DNA of 64,000 bases, taken from the NCBI GenBank assembly GCA_017619635.1, contig JAFZRZ010000071.1:1-64000 (forward strand), read 5' to 3'. Positions 21,719-31,466 of this stretch are shown here, in pieces. This DNA is from Lachnospiraceae bacterium (GTDB taxonomy: Bacteria; Bacillota; Clostridia; Lachnospirales; Lachnospiraceae). The first letter of the stretch is position 1; the number at the start of each line of letters is the position of its first letter. The translations under genes and the position numbers were made by a program. The notes beneath the pieces are model-generated. The model saw nothing but the letters and a program-made list of their open reading frames with translations, did no database searches and was not told the origin of the DNA.

Positions 21719-23197
21719 TCATCTTTCGAAGTCATCGAGAGTAAATTTTTTGATTTTCTCCGTTTCTTTTCTGTCTTCGAGGATTTCTATAACTGTTTGT
21801 TCTGGAATACCTTTTTCCTTTGCAATCTCCTTTATTTTATCCATGACTCTTTTTGCTGCATCTGGAGATATATCATTTTTACTGTTTTCGCCGATAAAGC
21901 TTCTTAAATCTTCAACGCATTTTTGTATGCCTTGGGTTATCTGCGTCCCTATTGTCTTATTTATGACCGTTAATTCTTTAAGAAGGTCAGACTTTTCTTC
22001 AATGCTCTTGGCTTCCTGCATTAATGTCGAGACCGGTTTGTCATTGAACAAAAAATGATTGGACGCATCTATCGCCACTGTAGTGAAAGTTCTGCCTGTT
22101 TTTAAAAACATAGCAAACTGACAGTCGTCTATCTGATATCCTTTATTTCTTGCTTCGCGATTCGACCTTAAACATTGCTTTATCGTATGTACTGCATCAT
22201 CTCTTTTATACACCTTTTCTGACGGAATAAATAAATATGTACGGTCTCTTCCCGCAAGAGTACCGCTGATCTCTGTACCTGTGCGGATCGCCAGCTTGTC
22301 ACAGATAGGAATTCTTTCTTTTGCCATTTTTGTGATGTTTTTTACAAGAGCGGAGATATTCTTATCTATCTCTCTCTTTTTTTCGTTTTCTTCTTCTATG
22401 TATTTATTTAATACTGTTTCTAATGAGCCTATCTGATTTTCTTTTGCTTTATCGAATTTATCGAGAAGTTCGTCTAATGTATCCAAAGCCGACTCTTTTT
22501 TCATTGTTAGCGAATATCTTTCCTCTATAAATGTCTGGATTATCTTTTCGACCGTGTTGGAAGGATAATTCTTCTTCAAAAAGTCTCTAACATTCATGCA
22601 TTCCGGTTTGTCCGGGACTTGCAGTCTTATTTTTGTGTCGCCATATACATCTCCTGCTGCTGTAACATAGGTATAGCTTGCATAACGCATGCTATCTTCC
22701 ATTCCTCGATCTTGACCAAATAAATTAAATTCTTTTGATGTATAACAAGGAACTCCTTCAGGATCTATGTTATCAAATTGAAACCGTTTTACCTTCATAA
22801 AAGGATCTGACTCTAGGAAATTAAATTCGTATTCATAAACAACTCCATTCTTATTTTTGTTGTCATTATGAAAATTAGACGCAATCTCCCCTATTTTTCT
22901 GCGATCGTTCATTCCTTCTTTTAACCATTCCTTTTCTTTTTCAGATGCAGGATCAATATCAAATCCGGAAAGATTAAGCTTGTTGAGATCTACTGTTATA
23001 GGCATACCTGTTTCGAGTTCGTTTGAAACTGTCTGATCTCCGTAGGCGGACGATGTGAAAAGTATTCTGCCTTGAACATAATTCTTGTCAGTGTTTACAT
23101 TTTCGACATATACGGTATAAGACATTGCCTCGTCTTCATTGTCGAATCTTAAGAGATCGTCTCTTTTTAATCGATCTAAAACTTCCTTTTTCGTCAT
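21719..23197 (-). CDS. Unknown protein with central coiled coil, 492 aa
   Basis: No family was recognised. The first 200 residues look beta-rich, a long charged coiled coil follows (near KKREIDKNISALVKNITKMA), and the C-terminus is helical. AAAGGAA lies upstream; a class A promoter and terminator flank it. A structural or scaffold role would fit, but nothing proves it. Confidence 0.7.
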   Translation of the reverse strand: MTKKEVLDRLKRDDLLRFDNEDEAMSYTVYVENVNTDKNYVQGRILFTSSAYGDQTVSNELETGMPITVDLNKLNLSGFDIDPASEKEKEWLKEGMNDRRKIGEIASNFHNDNKNKNGVVYEYEFNFLESDPFMKVKRFQFDNIDPEGVPCYTSKEFNLFGQDRGMEDSMRYASYTYVTAAGDVYGDTKIRLQVPDKPECMNVRDFLKKNYPSNTVEKIIQTFIEERYSLTMKKESALDTLDELLDKFDKAKENQIGSLETVLNKYIEEENEKKREIDKNISALVKNITKMAKERIPICDKLAIRTGTEISGTLAGRDRTYLFIPSEKVYKRDDAVHTIKQCLRSNREARNKGYQIDDCQFAMFLKTGRTFTTVAIDASNHFLFNDKPVSTLMQEAKSIEEKSDLLKELTVINKTIGTQITQGIQKCVEDLRSFIGENSKNDISPDAAKRVMDKIKEIAKEKGIPEQTVIEILEDRKETEKIKKFTLDDFER

Positions 23198-23238
23198 GGC
23201 TGGTTCCTTTCTTGATGATTTGTTTGTATCACGTATAA

Positions 23239-23265
23239 AATATAGTTTATGTTGGACATAATAAA
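23239..23265 (-). promoter_or_regulatory. Class A promoter
   Basis: TTTATT, 15 bp, TATATTTTATACG. Confidence 0.72.
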
Positions 23266-23290
23266 AGACTCCCGAGATGAGAGTCTTTAT
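23266..23290 (-). terminator. Intrinsic terminator
   Basis: GACTCTC-ATCTC-GGGAGTC, then TTTTATT. It ends the AAA+ gene. Confidence 0.82.
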
Positions 23291-23296
23291 CTAAGG

Positions 23297-25069
23297 TTAA
23301 TGTTCTTCGAGCTGAATCTCTTTTATCTTTGTTGTTATCTCTTTTTTCTTGTCTATACCAAGAGTTACGGAGAATGTATCATAAAATCTTAATCCCTTTG
23401 CATATGCCCTGAACACGATCGGCGTGAGTATGTTGTAAAGGTCTCTTGCGCCGCCATATTCAAATTTACTGGTTATTATGTGCTCTATGAATTTCTTTGT
23501 AGCTTCTATCTTGATATCAAGACTTTCCTCTATATGTGCTATATCTCTCTGGAGTATCTTTTTTCTTACTTCATTGTCTAACGGACCGTAGTTGGCTATC
23601 ACAGATATCCTACCTATGAGCTCGGGAGATGCTCCGAATTTTATAAGATCTTCTCTTGTTATAAGATCGGATTCTATTTCTGTTGTATTCTGCGTTAAGA
23701 ACCCCATGTGTTTTACATCTTCTTTGTTCTTTTTAAGTTCGTGGAAAGCACCGGAGAATATAAACAGTGTATTATTGGTATCAATAAACCTGCCGTTTCC
23801 TTTAATACCTATTCCTTCTATTATCGACAGGATCTGATTCTGAATGGCAAGATTTATATTATCGCCATATGCGTTACATGACGGCAATATCTTCTTGTCG
23901 AATTCATCTACGAACACTATCCCTATACCATTGGTATCTGCCTCGAATAAAGGATCCAGGATATAATTAACATCACGTCCTTTAAAGCCTTCTTCAGTGA
24001 CTAATGAAAAGTCTATCTGATATACCGGAATATTAAGGTCATATCTCTGCAGGCATTCTTTTATAGCCCTGTAAGTCTGTGTTTTCCCTGTACCGGTGTC
24101 GCCTATTATCATGGCATTTGTTTTTGCTACTTTTGAACCTTTTGCTATGGACTTTAAATATGTATATGCAGCAACCGTTATGTATTCTACATCAGGCTGT
24201 CCATAGATCATATCTGTAACGTTTTTATAGAAATCCTTATAAGGACATTCTTTAATAAACGTGTTTACAGCTTGTTTGATACGAAACTCGTTATTTGTTG
24301 AATTTTCGGCATTCCACTCCGCTGTCTCGGGCGGAATATAATCTATCTTTCTGAGTTCTGTTTTGTAATCATAAAATGTTTCGATTTCAAAAGATGCATC
24401 AAACTCATCTTTTAATTTTTCACATATATCCTGTTCTATCGTGACACCATATACAGCTTTCAGATCATAATCTTCCAGACGTATCTTTTCGTAATCTTCT
24501 TCAGTAAATCCCAAAGAATTTTCTCCGATGATCACAAATATTTCATCATATGGAACTTTAAATATATACGAGAGTTTTTTTATCTGAAATTTAAGTTCGT
24601 AAGAGTTATCTCCTTGGGTGTAAAAAATGGGCTCACGAAGAAAGTACGTTTTTGTTGACGGATGCACATCTTTGACATCTGTATCAAAACCGAATTCCTC
24701 TTTTCTTTGTCTGTGTTCTTTCTTTACTCTTTCAAACTCTTCAAGAGAACCGGTCACGTATGGTGCTGTGCCGATAACGGTAAACTTTTTGTATGTTTGA
24801 GAGTATTTGGTGATTATATAGGCCCCATTAGGAAAATTTCTTCTATCCTCGTCATCTATGGGATAAGTCGGCACAACTGCTGAGGTATCCCATTTTATGA
24901 TGGGCTTTTCAAGCTTCGTGATCAAATAGTCATCTTCGTTTATCGGAGTATCGTCTTCAAGAGATTCTTCTGTCTCCATAAGTTCTTTTTCCGATTCAGG
25001 ATCCGTAAAAAGCCATTTGGCAGCAGAATTCTCTGATTCACTTTTGATAAGATTTTTGAAATTAAACAT
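23297..25069 (-). CDS. AAA+ ATPase (ClpX/Lon-like fold)
   Basis: The 590-residue protein has an unknown N-terminal half and an AAA+ module: Walker A GDTGTGKT, Walker B GIVFVDEFDKK, a sensor region FIFSGAFHELK, and SPELIGRISVIANYGPL with a likely arginine finger, as in ClpX/HslU unfoldases. No protease domain is present. It lies just after the restriction operon but has its own terminator-bounded unit, so a link to restriction is unproven. Confidence 0.8.
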   Translation of the reverse strand: MFNFKNLIKSESENSAAKWLFTDPESEKELMETEESLEDDTPINEDDYLITKLEKPIIKWDTSAVVPTYPIDDEDRRNFPNGAYIITKYSQTYKKFTVIGTAPYVTGSLEEFERVKKEHRQRKEEFGFDTDVKDVHPSTKTYFLREPIFYTQGDNSYELKFQIKKLSYIFKVPYDEIFVIIGENSLGFTEEDYEKIRLEDYDLKAVYGVTIEQDICEKLKDEFDASFEIETFYDYKTELRKIDYIPPETAEWNAENSTNNEFRIKQAVNTFIKECPYKDFYKNVTDMIYGQPDVEYITVAAYTYLKSIAKGSKVAKTNAMIIGDTGTGKTQTYRAIKECLQRYDLNIPVYQIDFSLVTEEGFKGRDVNYILDPLFEADTNGIGIVFVDEFDKKILPSCNAYGDNINLAIQNQILSIIEGIGIKGNGRFIDTNNTLFIFSGAFHELKKNKEDVKHMGFLTQNTTEIESDLITREDLIKFGASPELIGRISVIANYGPLDNEVRKKILQRDIAHIEESLDIKIEATKKFIEHIITSKFEYGGARDLYNILTPIVFRAYAKGLRFYDTFSVTLGIDKKKEITTKIKEIQLEEH

Positions 25070-25149
25070 AATATTCTCCTGTTTGTATGATCAACAGTTC
25101 TATATTAAGTATAGGTTTTATTATGTGAAAAAGCTGCTTTTGGGGAAAA

Positions 25150-25185
25150 TAAAAAGACTACCACGATGTACTCATGATAGTCTTC
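25150..25185 (-). terminator. Terminator of the restriction operon
   Basis: AAGACTATCATGAG pairs with a CGTGGTAGTCTT arm, then TTTTATTTT. Confidence 0.8.
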
Positions 25186-25198
25186 AGAATGTTTTATT

Positions 25199-26989
25199 TT
25201 ATAATGCAACAGTTATTGCGTCGTTCTGCATCAGGTCGAAGAATGATTCGTAAGAAATATCATTATTCTTCAGTTTGTCTGACAGATACAACAGGTTGTC
25301 TACTCCTATAGCGCCGCCCTTTATTCCGCTGTTTGCGGACAGTTCTTCGAGATTTTTCTTGTATTCGCCGACAAGTTTTGATGTGATGAACAGGAATGTA
25401 AAGTTTTCTACTTCCGGATCAAAACATTTCCACCATTCATTTGGAGGTACTTTAGGATTTCTGTTTTTGTTATGAACGATGTATCTATGCATTTCATCAG
25501 CACATTTCTTATCGACAGAGAATCCCTCTTTGTAACTCTTATTGTCTATTATAGTGCCGTCTTTGTTATAAAAGATGATAACATCGGGTCTGTTTGCATC
25601 GCCGAGTCTCTCACCCTTAAAGTTGAGTTCTTTTGTGAACAGATTTGCAGTCTCGATCTCGAACTGACGGGCATCAGCGTTCTTTTCTCCGCCTTTCTTA
25701 TCACTGTATGCATAATCGACAAGGATAAGATATCTGTGGTCTATATACTTGAGGTTCTTGGCGATGATATCCTTAAGTTCGATAATGTTATCTGCAACGA
25801 TATCTTCCTTGGGTATCTCAAGTCCTATGATCTTATCTTCGAGACGATACTTATCCCCAACCTTTTTAATGGATACTCCGATATTGTTGAGACCGACTAT
25901 ATCATCTTCTATCGTATTTTCATTTGTAGATATGTCGTATCCTTCAAGAAAGCCTTTTATCTCTGTAGCAGATCTTTCTATGGATAAGGATTTTATTATG
26001 CATGCCCTGCGTTTACGAAGAAAATCTATTCCCGGAGCTTTACTTGCGAGCATCTGGAATAAAACACGTTTAGGCTGTTTTGCGAATTTTGAATATCCGC
26101 CTGCTTTCTTTAGAGCATTTAGTCCCGCTACGGTTATCATGAATGACTGATTTATCTCAATATCTGTGTACGTTTTACCTAAAAATGTTTCTGTCACCTT
26201 CTTGGGAACTCTTGTCACCCAACCTAACTGAGATAGCCAGCCCGCTATCATTCTTGCATATTTATCAGAGTCGCCTTCCATGTTTTGTCTTATTTCAGTC
26301 TGCTCTTTCTTTGTAGAGACTTCGCACAGATTGGCAATATACTGTTCCTGCGGGATAGATGTGAATCCGAGCTCTCCTTTGAATCCTAACTGACTTCCTA
26401 TCTCGAATTTGGTGATAGAGGTAGTTGCCGATGCGATCAGCTGTAATACCCTTACTGCGGGTGGATATGTTAATAATGCATTACCGAGCATATCCTTTTC
26501 TTCGCTCGAATCGGGCATGGTCGCTGCCAAAAGTATTCCTTTATTGCTGATGTAACAAGTGTCGTCTTCCGGAACATATTCAAGGAATCCTACGGATACA
26601 GCCCACCTTATATAACCGTCCGCTGTCCAGTCGTCTGTATAAGGCTTCTTTATTGTTAAAATATCTCCGTTTTCGTCTGTTATATCGATAAACTTTTGAG
26701 CGTCAAGTATCGCCTGTACTATGCCCGTACATAAAGCGTTCTTTCTTCCGGTAGTACCTGCACCTTTTCCTTTTAAATCTTCATATTGAAAAACTCCGCC
26801 AGGAAAAAGTTTTATAAAACGTTTATAATCTTCTTTAGATATAAACCCGTTTTCTTTTAAGAACGGAAGTCTTTCATTTAAGAGCCAATCCTGCTCTATT
26901 GTTGTTATGGGACACAAACATGAGACAACTTTTCGAAGCTTCTTAAGTTCTCCCGGATTTTGTATCCAACCGAATGTCCTTCTTGCCAT
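25199..26989 (-). CDS. FokI-like type IIS restriction endonuclease
   Basis: The 596-residue protein resembles FokI along its length. The N-terminal recognition part starts RTFGWIQNPG (FokI RTFGWVQNPG) and has DGYIRWAVSVGFLEY and ITKFEIGSQLGF. The C-terminal cleavage domain has NRPDVIIF...DNKSYKEG, NEWWKCF and FTFLFITSKLVGEYKK. Catalytic residues are D469, D482 and K484, equivalent to FokI D450, D467 and K469. By homology it should bind GGATG-like sites and cut at a distance. It is transcribed after two methyltransferases. Confidence 0.93.
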   Translation of the reverse strand: MARRTFGWIQNPGELKKLRKVVSCLCPITTIEQDWLLNERLPFLKENGFISKEDYKRFIKLFPGGVFQYEDLKGKGAGTTGRKNALCTGIVQAILDAQKFIDITDENGDILTIKKPYTDDWTADGYIRWAVSVGFLEYVPEDDTCYISNKGILLAATMPDSSEEKDMLGNALLTYPPAVRVLQLIASATTSITKFEIGSQLGFKGELGFTSIPQEQYIANLCEVSTKKEQTEIRQNMEGDSDKYARMIAGWLSQLGWVTRVPKKVTETFLGKTYTDIEINQSFMITVAGLNALKKAGGYSKFAKQPKRVLFQMLASKAPGIDFLRKRRACIIKSLSIERSATEIKGFLEGYDISTNENTIEDDIVGLNNIGVSIKKVGDKYRLEDKIIGLEIPKEDIVADNIIELKDIIAKNLKYIDHRYLILVDYAYSDKKGGEKNADARQFEIETANLFTKELNFKGERLGDANRPDVIIFYNKDGTIIDNKSYKEGFSVDKKCADEMHRYIVHNKNRNPKVPPNEWWKCFDPEVENFTFLFITSKLVGEYKKNLEELSANSGIKGGAIGVDNLLYLSDKLKNNDISYESFFDLMQNDAITVAL

Positions 26990-27008
26990 AATGACACCTC
27001 ATACCATA

Positions 27009-27866
27009 TCAATAATTAGTTATCAGTATTTCCTTGGTCACATTTTCTTTGTTTCTAGCCTGATAGTTACTGTTGTTGTAATCGAATTTTATATTGTGGA
27101 GATGATATCCCCTGTCTTTATACCAATCCTTTAAAATAGTATTTGTCTTTCCTTTATGCTCTATGACGTTTGACAAGGCAAAATTTACGCCTCTGTTATC
27201 CAGATCGTCCAGTATGCCATAAAGGTCTCTCTCTTCTTTTTCACCCCAACCGGTAAAACCTCTCTTGCCGTCATTGTATGAACCGCAGGTTATAAGGTAC
27301 GGAGGATCCGCATACAGGAAATCCCCTGTATCCAATACATCATAATCATAATCTTGAAACTGGCTTGTTGTAAAGTGTACATCCGTCAGTTTATCAAGAG
27401 ATTTGATCAGATTTTCTCTCATCGTCTTATTGAAAGAGCTCCTGTTCTTACCGAACGGATTGTTGTATTCGTGATTTGAATTAAATCTGAACTGGTAATT
27501 AAAGCTATAACACATCAATACGTATAGATCCAAAGGGTTCTTTGTCTCATTGTAATACTGTCGAAATGCTTTATAGGCTTCAATATCAGTCTTTGACAGA
27601 TGCCAATGGTCGATCCTTCCGTCAATATAGCCGAGGATATAGTCTGTAGAATATTTTTGAAATTCTTCGAGTATCTCTACGAGATGATAGTTAATGTCGT
27701 TTGCATAGCGATTTTTTGCATCCGTGTTTATGGTCACGTCGCAGCCTCCGCAGAATAAGTCTACCATTGTGTTGATGTCCTTTGGAAACCACTTCTGTAT
27801 CTGATCGATTATCCTAAATTTGTTCCCTATGTAGTTCATTGGGGATTTGACATATTCTTTTGCCAT
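27009..27866 (-). CDS. Dam-family N6-adenine methyltransferase (R-M protection)
   Basis: The 285-residue D12-class methyltransferase has SPMNYIGNKFRI at the N-terminus, the SAM motif VDLFCGGCDV and the catalytic YADPPYLI. In FokI systems two such domains, fused in M.FokI, each methylate one strand of the asymmetric site; here they are separate genes. It begins 2 bp after the 341-residue methyltransferase ends. Confidence 0.92.
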   Translation of the reverse strand: MAKEYVKSPMNYIGNKFRIIDQIQKWFPKDINTMVDLFCGGCDVTINTDAKNRYANDINYHLVEILEEFQKYSTDYILGYIDGRIDHWHLSKTDIEAYKAFRQYYNETKNPLDLYVLMCYSFNYQFRFNSNHEYNNPFGKNRSSFNKTMRENLIKSLDKLTDVHFTTSQFQDYDYDVLDTGDFLYADPPYLITCGSYNDGKRGFTGWGEKEERDLYGILDDLDNRGVNFALSNVIEHKGKTNTILKDWYKDRGYHLHNIKFDYNNSNYQARNKENVTKEILITNY

Positions 27867-27868
27867 TT

Positions 27869-28894
27869 TTATCTCCTTTTTAAGAAATATAACTGTTCTT
27901 TTAGCCCTTCTGTGTTATTAGGTATCTTGTTTTTGTATCTTCTGTAATCACTTTCGATCAATCTGAACGTATCAGGTACTGCGTAGGCTTTGCATATGGC
28001 TGAAAGAGCCTCTGTAGATATGATGCCCTCATTGTTGTAGCTTATAAGGATATATCTGCTGTTTGAGCCTTCTATGAGCTTTTTGAACGCTTCTTCAACA
28101 GTTGCTTTTTTACAGAAAGCACTCTTTTGTTCACTGTAATCCCTTATTCCAGTAACACCTCTTATAACAGGGTTATCATATCTGGCTATGGTCTCCATTA
28201 CATGGTAGTTAGGCAGATATTCTCGCGAATTATATGGAGGATCCGCGTAGAGCACGTCTGACTTTTTTGACAATATTTTGGTGTAATCACCGCAATAACA
28301 CTCGCACTTCTTTCCTTTGATTATCTGTGGAGGTTCAAGTGTGAGTCTGTTGTAAGTCCTTTTATCCCAAAATTTCAGATAAGAACCGAATGTACCGGTT
28401 ATATTTGCCACGTATGGTACTGCCTGAAGCAGCGATGCCAAAAGATAATAATATTCATCTTCTGTTATCAATTCGTCATGCTTCCAATCTTCTATCTGTT
28501 TGCGGATAATATCTATTCGCAGAGCGTTATCATTTTGAAAGTACATTCTTTCGCAGTTTTCATTTGGAGAATAGTTTTCGTATATAAAGCAATTCTCTCT
28601 GTTTAAAGAGTCTGTATCTTCCACTATCTGATTTAAATAGCCGATCGGATCCTTTATCTCTAAAGATTTAAATTTTGGAACTGAGTTAACACCTGTAGTC
28701 CCCCTTGCTATCGCGTAAGAGAAATACAACAGGTCGTTAGAGATTATGCTATAACCCTGTTCTTTCATGAATTTTCCGACTACACCGGAACCTGAAAATA
28801 TGTCTGTGATCTTCTTGACATTTCCATCGGTGTATTGGATTATGGCATTTTGAATGTTGTTCAATAATAGCGATTTGCCGCCTATGTACCTCAT
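27869..28894 (-). CDS. Dam-family N6-adenine methyltransferase (R-M protection)
   Basis: The 341-residue protein begins MRYIGGKSLLLNNIQ. It has the SAM motif TDIFSGSGVVGKF and the catalytic YADPPYNSREYLPNYH, a D12-class enzyme resembling the N-terminal half of M.FokI. It is the first gene of the restriction operon, so modification precedes restriction. CCGGAG is the ribosome-binding site. Confidence 0.92.
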   Translation of the reverse strand: MRYIGGKSLLLNNIQNAIIQYTDGNVKKITDIFSGSGVVGKFMKEQGYSIISNDLLYFSYAIARGTTGVNSVPKFKSLEIKDPIGYLNQIVEDTDSLNRENCFIYENYSPNENCERMYFQNDNALRIDIIRKQIEDWKHDELITEDEYYYLLASLLQAVPYVANITGTFGSYLKFWDKRTYNRLTLEPPQIIKGKKCECYCGDYTKILSKKSDVLYADPPYNSREYLPNYHVMETIARYDNPVIRGVTGIRDYSEQKSAFCKKATVEEAFKKLIEGSNSRYILISYNNEGIISTEALSAICKAYAVPDTFRLIESDYRRYKNKIPNNTEGLKEQLYFLKRR

Positions 28895-28952
28895 TTCTTA
28901 TTCTCCGGTTTCTTGTAAAAAGTCATCATTCCCACTAGAAAACCTGGATAGT

Positions 28953-28983
28953 AGTCGTAACGACTTCTTACGTAATTTATTAT
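28953..28983 (-). promoter_or_regulatory. Restriction-operon promoter and palindromic operator
   Basis: A TATAAT box (28978-28983) is followed by the 13-bp palindrome AGTCGTAACGACT (28953-28965) about where transcription should start. The -35 region is poor. Autoregulation by a methyltransferase or controller protein is plausible. Positions 28895-29200 hold no gene. Confidence 0.5.
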
Positions 28984-29091
28984 ACTGTATTTTACTGTAT
29001 ATTTTTATTCTTTTTGATATTTTTATTATCTATACCATTTACACTGTATAATTATATCGTTTGTAAAGGGTTATAAATCTCTCTTATTAGA

Positions 29092-29131
29092 AGAATGTGT
29101 TATTTTATTTAAGACTAAAAATTTTGTGCAA
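29092..29131 (-). promoter_or_regulatory. Class B promoter upstream of the restriction operon
   Basis: TTGCAC, 28 bp, CATTCT, about 200 bp before the first methyltransferase gene. Confidence 0.55.
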
Positions 29132-29162
29132 AAAAATGAGCCACCATTTAGTGACTCATTGA
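29130..29162 (-). terminator. Intrinsic terminator
   Basis: ATGAGTCAC-TAAAT-GGTGGCTCAT, then seven T residues and TTGCAC. It ends the 92-residue gene. Confidence 0.85.
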
Positions 29163-29203
29163 TAATTTATTTTGTGCAAGAATTTTAATATTTTTTGATT
29201 TAT

Positions 29204-29482
29204 CTACTCCCTGTTAATTTCTAATCCCGATAATGTTATCTTTTCACTGTCGATAGTAAAGATAGCTTCTGCTGCCCTTGTTTTTGACGGACGCATATAA
29301 CATTTTGTCGGTTTCTGATTTGCTTCGTGTTCTTCTACTGCTCTCATATAAGCGTCAATAGCAGATGTGTTTTTTAATTTAATTGTTGTATCGTCGCATA
29401 CAATGTCGTAATCACAACGGGTGTATGGATTTTGAAAGACACAATCCATGGTCTCTAATATCGATTCTTTTATTGTCTTCAT
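29204..29482 (-). CDS. Hypothetical protein, 92 aa
   Basis: The start at 29482 is set by GGAGGG upstream; a longer frame would overlap the previous gene. It contains YTRCDYDIVCDD and a C-terminal beta segment. The family is unknown. It is transcribed after the DUF2130 gene. Confidence 0.7.
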   Translation of the reverse strand: MKTIKESILETMDCVFQNPYTRCDYDIVCDDTTIKLKNTSAIDAYMRAVEEHEANQKPTKCYMRPSKTRAAEAIFTIDSEKITLSGLEINRE

Positions 29483-29513
29483 TATTAACCCTCCATGAAC
29501 CTGCAAACGGATA

Positions 29514-30677
29514 TTATTCTTTTCCGATGCTGTTGAATTTTTCAAGCATCATAGGTGCATTCTTGCAAAGTTTTTCGATCGTTATCTCATCTGCTTTCTT
29601 ATTTGCCTGTGAGATTTGCTTATCAGATGCGGTGAGAGCATCTTTTACTGCCTGTAATCTTGCTATTGCCTTATCTATTTCTGCGACTGCCTCTCCGAGA
29701 CGCTTGTGTGCCTGTACATAATTATAACCAAATGCCTTCTTGAATTCCTCAAAATTATCCTTAAAATTTGACACGTCTAAATTCTGATTCTGAATCTTGA
29801 TAAGTTCCTTCTTGCTATCCAGTGATGCAAGTGCAGCATTACGGAGCAACGATATTATTGGAATAAAGAACTGAGGTCGTATAACGAACATCTTCGGGTA
29901 AGCATATGATACGTCAACTATTCCCTGATTATAAAGATCACTTTCTGATTCAAGCAGTGATACTAATACTGCATATTCACACTTCTTTTCTTTACGATCC
30001 TTGTCAAGTTCCTTAAAGAAGTTTTCGTTCTTATGCTTCTTTTCTGTTGTTTCCATCTCGTTCTTCATCTCAAACATGATGGATACGATCTCTACGCCGT
30101 CCTCATCATACTCTCTGAAGATGAAGTCGCCCTTTGAACCGCTCTCTTTTGATACAACATTATCCTTGCCAAATTCTGCTCTCGGAAATGCCATCATCCT
30201 GACTTTGTTAAATTCATTCTCGCAATACTGCTCAAGAGATTCACCGATGGCCTTTGTGGACATTTTAACCTTAAGGTTCTTGTAGTAGTCGAGCTCTGTT
30301 TCAAGATCTTTCTTCTCTGATTCTATCTTTGCGATATCTTTATCGAACTTTTCTTTAAGTTCGAGTTCTTTCTCAAGTGTTTTAGACCTGATATCGGACT
30401 CTAGCTTTGCCTTTAATGTCTCGATCTCTGCGTCTTTCTTTGAAGACTCTGTGTTTGCCTTCTTAAGCTTGTCTTCATACTTTTCTCTCTCTGAAAGAAT
30501 AGCCTCGGCAACTTTAGCCTTCATCTCTGATTCATTTGATTTTTTTAATGCTGAAAGTCTGCTTTCAACTTCTTTCTCGAATTCTTCGTTCCTTACCTGA
30601 TCTCTGATACTGGAAGCCATATCTTCTGTAAGGTCAAGTTCAAATGTGTGGTCACAATTAGGACATGTAATCTTCAT
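29514..30677 (-). CDS. DUF2130 family protein, nuclease-like
   Basis: The 387-residue protein has an N-terminal CPNC knuckle, a long charged coiled coil (about residues 25-150), and a restriction-endonuclease-like region with GDFIFREYDEDG and FEMKNE, fitting a PD-(D/E)XK core (D...ExK). DUF2130 proteins have this layout; their role is unknown and DNA cleavage or binding is inferred. A class B promoter lies upstream. Confidence 0.82.
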   Translation of the reverse strand: MKITCPNCDHTFELDLTEDMASSIRDQVRNEEFEKEVESRLSALKKSNESEMKAKVAEAILSEREKYEDKLKKANTESSKKDAEIETLKAKLESDIRSKTLEKELELKEKFDKDIAKIESEKKDLETELDYYKNLKVKMSTKAIGESLEQYCENEFNKVRMMAFPRAEFGKDNVVSKESGSKGDFIFREYDEDGVEIVSIMFEMKNEMETTEKKHKNENFFKELDKDRKEKKCEYAVLVSLLESESDLYNQGIVDVSYAYPKMFVIRPQFFIPIISLLRNAALASLDSKKELIKIQNQNLDVSNFKDNFEEFKKAFGYNYVQAHKRLGEAVAEIDKAIARLQAVKDALTASDKQISQANKKADEITIEKLCKNAPMMLEKFNSIGKE

Positions 30678-30718
30678 ATTTTCCTCCGTTGAAAAATAAT
30701 AAGTAGTTATTTACATTA

Positions 30719-30758
30719 AACATGAAAGTTTTTTGTTTAATTTAATTTTTTTGTGCAA
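30719..30758 (-). promoter_or_regulatory. Class B promoter
   Basis: TTGCAC, 28 bp, CATGTTTAATG. Confidence 0.7.
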
Positions 30759-30790
30759 AAAAAGACGCTGGAATAAACCAACGTCTTTCG
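30755..30790 (-). terminator. Intrinsic terminator
   Basis: AAGACGTTGG-TTTATT-CCAGCGTCTT, then TTTTTGCAC. Confidence 0.85.
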
Positions 30791-30848
30791 AAGAATGTTA
30801 TTAAACGTCTTCTGATACTGACTGCTCGTGTTTATCATATTTTTGTCG

Positions 30849-31370
30849 TTATCTTCTCTTTCTGATGATGCCTTTTAACTGATCAAACGTCATATGAGTC
30901 TTATCCCATATCTCATGCCCTCTGTCCTTGCCAAAATTAAGTTCCAGGAGAGTCTTGTATCCGATCTCGCTATCAGATGCTTTGGTTATAACCTCTGTCC
31001 ACTTGTCGATTTCTTCTGCTTTGATGATGGACGGTATATCTTTTGACTTCCTGCGTTTAGGAGCGGGAGCTGCATCTTCTGCTTTTTCTTTCTTATTTTC
31101 TGAGGCAGCAGGCATATCTTCGGGAGCGGGAGTGTTCATAAAATCCTCTTTTGGAGATGCTTTTGATGCACTGACTTTACGCGTTCTCCTTACTGTCGGC
31201 TGGTTGTCCTTAATCGAGCTTTTATATGCTTCCCAGTCTTTCTTTTCAAACACTTTCTGTGCGCATTTTTCGCAGAAATCCAACTGAATGTTGTCGATAT
31301 CGCCAAGTTTTGCGGGAACTCTTATTAAGTTGCCTTCTGACTGACATAGATTGCAAAAACATTTAACCAT
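30849..31370 (-). CDS. Zinc-finger protein with basic linker, 173 aa
   Basis: The N-terminal CFCNLC...CEKC forms one zinc site. A basic, proline/alanine-rich linker and a C-terminal helical domain (IWDKTHMTFDQLKGIIRKRR) follow. A DNA-binding regulator is plausible. Its promoter carries the CTAC-N4-GTAG operator also found before the 57-residue gene, so it may be part of that circuit. Confidence 0.72.
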   Translation of the reverse strand: MVKCFCNLCQSEGNLIRVPAKLGDIDNIQLDFCEKCAQKVFEKKDWEAYKSSIKDNQPTVRRTRKVSASKASPKEDFMNTPAPEDMPAASENKKEKAEDAAPAPKRRKSKDIPSIIKAEEIDKWTEVITKASDSEIGYKTLLELNFGKDRGHEIWDKTHMTFDQLKGIIRKRR

Positions 31371-31466
31371 TTGATTCTCCTTTGTTTAATAAGATTTCAT
31401 TATCAATCAGTATTAAATTGTTGATTTTGATATACGGTCATCAAGACGAAATGTATCAAAAACTAT

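Noticed and set aside
23297..25069. The AAA+ gene as a component of the restriction system
   Set aside because: An intrinsic terminator separates it from the endonuclease gene, and its motifs are ClpX/Lon-like rather than those of McrB or other restriction ATPases.
25472..25987. A 171-codon plus-strand frame inside the restriction endonuclease gene
   Set aside because: It is antisense to a well-supported FokI-like gene, with no ribosome-binding site.
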